Shown here: piece by piece, positions 60,297 to 64,000 of the stretch
How positions within the stretch are numbered: the first letter of the stretch is position 1
Layout of the letters: each line of letters begins with the position of its first letter
DNA from: Frischella japonica
GTDB taxonomy: Bacteria; Pseudomonadota; Gammaproteobacteria; Enterobacterales; Orbaceae
Assembly (NCBI RefSeq): GCF_014489845.1
Contig: NZ_JABURY010000021.1
Coordinates: forward strand, 1 to 64,000
Direction of reading: 5' to 3'
DNA length: 64,000 bases
The notes under the pieces: model-generated
What the model was told of the DNA's origin: nothing
The model's input: only the letters and a program-made list of their open reading frames with translations
Database searches by the model: none
Translations under genes and position numbers: made by a program

Positions 60297-60337
60297 CTAT
60301 TTTTATTTATTAAGATATTAATCACAGGACAGACTAA

Positions 60338-61048
60338 ATGAAAAAAATTTTTTCTACATTAACAATACTTATTAGCATTGGCGCTACTGTAAGTGTCGCA
60401 CAAGCGAGCGATGATGACATTTTAGCTACGTTTGATAAAATGGGCTATAACTCAAAACAGCTTCGAATCGAACAATCAGAAATAAAGTCACTCAAAATGG
60501 TGACGACACCTGATGCTATTTTTTATACGACTGATGACGGCAAATTTATCACCCAAGGTCCGATTTATAATATTGAAGGTGGTCGAGCAAAAGATATTGC
60601 CAATGCCAATTATGCACGATTAGTTGCTTCCATCGATAAGGATGCGATTGTATACAAAGCCAAAAATGAAAAATTTGTTATTTCTGTCTTTACGGATTAT
60701 ACATGCACCTATTGTAAAAAACTTCATAACGAGATTGATAGTTACCTTGATGCCGGTATTACGATCCACTATTTTGCTTTTCCAAGACAAGGCTTAGATT
60801 CCCCAATAGCAAAAGATATGCAATCCATTTGGAGTGCCAAAGATCGTAAAGCAGCATTTGATAATGCGTATAAAGGAGGTACTATCTCCCCAGCTTCAAG
60901 TCTTGTACCCTATGTAGAAATGCAATATAAGGTTGGTCATCAGATTGGTATTTCAGGCACACCTGCAATTATACTGCCATCTGGAGAAGTTCTTTCCGGT
61001 TATGTCCCAGCAGAAACTTTATTAAAGATACTCAATAACACTAATTAA
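60338..61048 (+). CDS. dsbC: Thiol:disulfide isomerase DsbC
   Basis: DsbC is a V-shaped periplasmic dimer that reshuffles wrong disulfides. The 236 residues have a signal peptide (cleavage near Ala-Gln-Ala23), an N-terminal dimer domain and the thioredoxin fold. The active site is CTYC (Cys123-Cys126) rather than the CGYC of E. coli, and the cis-proline loop is GTPA. The second, structural cysteine pair of E. coli DsbC is replaced by Ser166 and Ser188. It follows xerD after 41 bases. Confidence 0.95.
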   Translation: MKKIFSTLTILISIGATVSVAQASDDDILATFDKMGYNSKQLRIEQSEIKSLKMVTTPDAIFYTTDDGKFITQGPIYNIEGGRAKDIANANYARLVASIDKDAIVYKAKNEKFVISVFTDYTCTYCKKLHNEIDSYLDAGITIHYFAFPRQGLDSPIAKDMQSIWSAKDRKAAFDNAYKGGTISPASSLVPYVEMQYKVGHQIGISGTPAIILPSGEVLSGYVPAETLLKILNNTN

Positions 61049-61120
61049 AAATACATTTATTTAATCGCCGAAATAGGTTTATGCTAATGCATAAACCTAA
61101 CTCTATAAAAATTATATATT

Positions 61121-62854
61121 ATGTTAAATGCTGTGATAAAACGACGCCAAGTCGATAAAACAATAAAACTTCCAGATACCATTCATCCTTTATTACAACG
61201 AATTTATATTGCGCGTGGTATAACTGCTAACGAACAATTGAATCACTCAACACAAGTATTATTAACATATCAACAACTTACCCATATTGATCAGGCTACA
61301 GAATTACTTTATCAAGCGGTATTAACCGAAAAAAAAATTCTCATTGTCGGTGATTTTGATACCGATGGAGCAACTAGCACCGCACTGATTATGACCGCTT
61401 TAAATCAATTTGGCATAAAAAATGTTCATTATATTATTCCTGATCGTTTTGAGGATGGTTATGGTTTAAGCGTTTCAGTGGTTAAACGAGCCATTGAACA
61501 ACAGGCAGCATTAATTATCACTGTTGATAATGGAATTTCAGCGGTAGAGGCGGTGGATTATGCCAAACAACATAATATCCAAGTGATCATAACTGATCAC
61601 CATTTAGCACCAGAAGTCCTCCCTGCTGCTGATGCAATAATTAATCCCAACTTAAATGATTGCCCATTTCCATCTAAAAATTTAGCTGGAGTTGGGGTAA
61701 CATTTTATTTTATGTTGGCATTTAGAGCGTTATTACGACAACATAATTGGTTCGAAATACATCAGTTATCTGAATTCAATTTAGCCCAATTACTTGACTT
61801 AGTCGCATTAGGTACTGTAGCCGATGTGGTTAATCTTGATCAAAATAATCGCATATTAGTGCAACAAGGATTAAGCCGTATACGCGCCGGTTACTGTTGT
61901 GCTGGAATAAAAGCACTTAGTAAGAGTGCTGGGCGTAATATACAAAAATTAACGGCACAAGATCTTTCATTTTATCTAGCCCCACGTTTAAATGCCGCAG
62001 GCAGAATGGATAATATGTCATTAAGCGTTGAATTATTATTAGCTAAAGATGAACATAGTGCATTAGAAATCGTCGATATTTTAGAAGAACTCAATAGTGA
62101 CAGAAAAGCGATTGAGCAAGCAATGCAAAAAGAAGCTTTATCATTTATTGATAAGCTCGAGAAAACCACTACCGAAATTCCTAATAGCTTTGTCATCTAC
62201 CATCCTAAATTTCATCAAGGTGTTATTGGTGTACTCTCTTCACGTATAAAAGATAAATTCTATCGTCCTGTTATTTCATTTGCTAAAACTGATGATGGGT
62301 TTTTGAAAGGTTCGGGACGCTCAGTCAATAATATTCATTTACGTAATGTTCTAGAGATCATTCATAATCGTGATCCTAAACTAATTAGCGGTTTTGGTGG
62401 CCATGCTATGGCTGCCGGTTTGACCATACCCCTAGCCAATTTAGCTACTTTTACCCGTTATTTCGAAGAGGAAGTCAGCAATGTACTCAAGACAGTCAGC
62501 CTAAAAAATGAGATCGAAACCGATGGAGAGATTGAAAATAAGTATTTTAATATCGAAACGGCCAAGATCTTAAAAGAAAGCGGTCCTTGGGGTGCAAATT
62601 TTCCAGAACCGATCTTTGATGGTATATTTTTAGTTCATCAACAAAAGCTCATTGGCACGAAACATCTTAGGATGGTTCTTGAACCCTTAGCTGGAGGACC
62701 ATTACTTAATGCTATCGCATTTAATATTGACTTAAATTATTGGCCCGATCAATCAGTCAAAAAAGTAGAAATTGTTTATCACCTTGAAGTCAATGACTTT
62801 AGAGGTAATGAAACGATCAATTTGTTAATTCGTCATCTTTGGCCTATCAGCTAA
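61121..62854 (+). CDS. recJ: Single-strand DNA 5'-3' exonuclease RecJ
   Basis: RecJ degrades single-stranded DNA in recombination and mismatch repair. The 577 residues carry the DHH phosphoesterase motifs: VGDFDTDGATSTAL near 80, ITVDNGIS near 130 and the DHH in ITDHHLAPEVLP near 154. The DHHA1 domain has SGRSVNNIHLRNVL near 398 and the GFGGHAMAAGLT motif. In E. coli, prfB and lysS follow; here they are 14 kb away. Confidence 0.97.
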   Translation: MLNAVIKRRQVDKTIKLPDTIHPLLQRIYIARGITANEQLNHSTQVLLTYQQLTHIDQATELLYQAVLTEKKILIVGDFDTDGATSTALIMTALNQFGIKNVHYIIPDRFEDGYGLSVSVVKRAIEQQAALIITVDNGISAVEAVDYAKQHNIQVIITDHHLAPEVLPAADAIINPNLNDCPFPSKNLAGVGVTFYFMLAFRALLRQHNWFEIHQLSEFNLAQLLDLVALGTVADVVNLDQNNRILVQQGLSRIRAGYCCAGIKALSKSAGRNIQKLTAQDLSFYLAPRLNAAGRMDNMSLSVELLLAKDEHSALEIVDILEELNSDRKAIEQAMQKEALSFIDKLEKTTTEIPNSFVIYHPKFHQGVIGVLSSRIKDKFYRPVISFAKTDDGFLKGSGRSVNNIHLRNVLEIIHNRDPKLISGFGGHAMAAGLTIPLANLATFTRYFEEEVSNVLKTVSLKNEIETDGEIENKYFNIETAKILKESGPWGANFPEPIFDGIFLVHQQKLIGTKHLRMVLEPLAGGPLLNAIAFNIDLNYWPDQSVKKVEIVYHLEVNDFRGNETINLLIRHLWPIS

Positions 62855-63046
62855 TCATTAATACTAGCAAATCATTCAAAATATGTCATATTTTCTGATG
62901 GATGTATTAATTCAGATAGACTGATAATAGATTGAACACAGCACATTGTGCACCAAAATAGCGCTGAATATTTAACCAGCTGAAGTATCAATTTATGTTA
63001 AGATAAGTATAATAACTTACTAGCAATAATTAATTAAGGATTTACC

Positions 63047-64000
63047 ATGCACATTCACATTTTAGGAATTTGCGGCACCTTTATGACGGGAATCGCTCTG
63101 ATAGCGCGTTCGTTAGGACATAATGTAACCGGATCGGATAAAAATGTTTACCCCCCAATGAGCACCTTGCTTGAACGAGAAAATATTCAGTTAATTGATG
63201 GCTATGATCCAAGCCAACTGGATCCGGTACCAGATCTAGTGATTATTGGTAATGCGATGTCACGAGGTAATCCTTGTGTTGAATACATATTAGATAACAA
63301 TATTCCGTATATTTCCGCACCTCAATGGTTACATGATAATGTTCTCAAAGATCGTTGGGTCATTGCTGTTGCCGGTACCCATGGAAAAACAACAACTGCC
63401 GGTATGGTAAACTGGATTTTAGAACAGGCAGGCTATCAACAAGGTTTTTTAATTGGTGGGGTACCTGGTAATTTCAATGTTTCAGCTCGTTTAGGAGAAA
63501 GCCCTTTCTTCGTCATTGAAGCTGACGAATATGATTGTGCCTTTTTTGACAAACGTTCCAAATTTATGCATTATTGCCCAAAAACATTGATCTTAAATAA
63601 TGTTGAGTATGATCATGCTGATATTTTCGATGATCTGCGTGCAATCCAAAAACAGTTCCAACATTTAGTGAGACTAGTGCCTAGTAAAGGATTGATTATC
63701 TCACCGCAAGAAGATATTAGTATCAAACATATTTTATCTAGAGGTTGTTGGAGTGAACAAATTCAAACAGAATCTGAAACTGGCTGGCAAGCCGAAAAAA
63801 TCACTAATGATGCAAGTCAATTTAATGTTTATTTTCAGCAAAAATTAGTCGGCAAAGTTTGTTATGATTTAGTCGGTGAGCATAACATGCATAATGCCCT
63901 AATGGCTATTGCCGCAGCAAAAAATGTCGGTATTACACCTGAAATGGCCTGCCAAACATTAAGTTCGTTTGTTAATGCTAAACGCCGATTAGAATTATAT
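63047..64000 (+). CDS. mpl: Murein tripeptide ligase Mpl (partial, continues beyond window)
   Basis: Mpl reattaches recycled murein tripeptide (L-Ala-gamma-D-Glu-meso-DAP) to UDP-N-acetylmuramate. The visible 318 codons begin MHIHILGICGTFMTGIALIAR after an AAGGA ribosome binding site. They include the ATP loop AVAGTHGKTTTAGMVNW near 108 and EADEYDCAFFDKRSKF near 165, which are characteristic of Mpl rather than MurC. The family is about 455 residues, so roughly the last third is outside the window. Confidence 0.95.
   Translation, partial: MHIHILGICGTFMTGIALIARSLGHNVTGSDKNVYPPMSTLLERENIQLIDGYDPSQLDPVPDLVIIGNAMSRGNPCVEYILDNNIPYISAPQWLHDNVLKDRWVIAVAGTHGKTTTAGMVNWILEQAGYQQGFLIGGVPGNFNVSARLGESPFFVIEADEYDCAFFDKRSKFMHYCPKTLILNNVEYDHADIFDDLRAIQKQFQHLVRLVPSKGLIISPQEDISIKHILSRGCWSEQIQTESETGWQAEKITNDASQFNVYFQQKLVGKVCYDLVGEHNMHNALMAIAAAKNVGITPEMACQTLSSFVNAKRRLELY

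Noticed and set aside
1-64000. CRISPR arrays, prophage, rRNA genes, Pasteurellaceae uptake signal repeats
   Set aside because: Reading both strands showed no regularly spaced direct repeats, no phage structural genes, no rRNA and no frequent AAGTGCGGT-type motif; only isolated partial matches were seen.

Overview
The window is a 64 kb, AT-rich stretch of a gammaproteobacterial chromosome. Protein sequences and local gene order resemble Escherichia coli in many blocks (nirBDC-cysG, ptsHI-crr, fabZ-lpxA-lpxB-rnhB, cpxAR/fieF/pfkA, ydbH-ynbE-ydbL, prfB-lysS, glmU-glmS, hemE-yjaG-hupA, xerD-dsbC-recJ). Base composition is much lower in GC and the blocks are shuffled. I saw no dense Pasteurellaceae-type uptake signal repeats. 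An Orbaceae-like organism (Gilliamella/Orbus group, insect gut symbionts) is my best inference, but it is not proven by the sequence.

Layout. 1-1.2 kb: start of an unidentified minus-strand gene, then a graveyard of two decayed IS3-type elements. 1.3-6.4 kb: nitrite reductase operon nirB-nirD-nirC-cysG (minus) with a NarL/NarP-type 7-2-7 site upstream. 6.8-9.65 kb: MarR regulator plus HlyD-type adaptor and ABC-2 permease, with matching palindromes before the regulator and before the efflux genes. 9.7-14 kb: pgi, then the general PTS genes crr-ptsI-ptsH. 14.4-14.6 kb: tRNA-His and tRNA-Pro. 15.1-19.0 kb: a sugar locus of LacY-type symporter, GH172 (DUF2961) enzyme, lone EIIB domain and ScrR-like repressor. 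This is the most interesting accessory region. 19.6-20.6 kb: orphan, very AT-rich acyltransferase. 20.9-28.1 kb: dnaJ, dnaK, satP, grcA, ung, tusC, tusD, fkpA.

28.4-31.5 kb: lipid A and fatty acid cluster. 32.1-35.4 kb: metA, epmB/efp, trmL. 35.4-41.6 kb: cpxA-cpxR, fieF, pfkA, a small GNAT protein, gltX. 41.6-43.9 kb: AsmA-like envelope lipid system ydbH-ynbE-ydbL. 44.1-50.0 kb: asnB, prfB (with its programmed +1 frameshift), lysS, argA. 50.2-55.8 kb: glmS/glmU, hemE, yjaG, hupA. 55.9-58 kb: formate-tetrahydrofolate ligase translationally coupled to an RsxB-like ferredoxin. 58.3-64 kb: sohB, xerD, dsbC, recJ and the 5' part of mpl, which runs off the end.

Regulation can be read directly in several places: FNR palindrome before grcA, tandem ARG boxes before argA, tandem met boxes before metA, a sigma-32-type promoter before dnaK and a CRP-like site before the sugar symporter. 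Together the genes suggest a fermentative or facultatively anaerobic, sugar-using bacterium with nitrite reduction, PTS control and full peptidoglycan and lipid A synthesis. No CRISPR array, prophage, rRNA operon or complete mobile element was seen.
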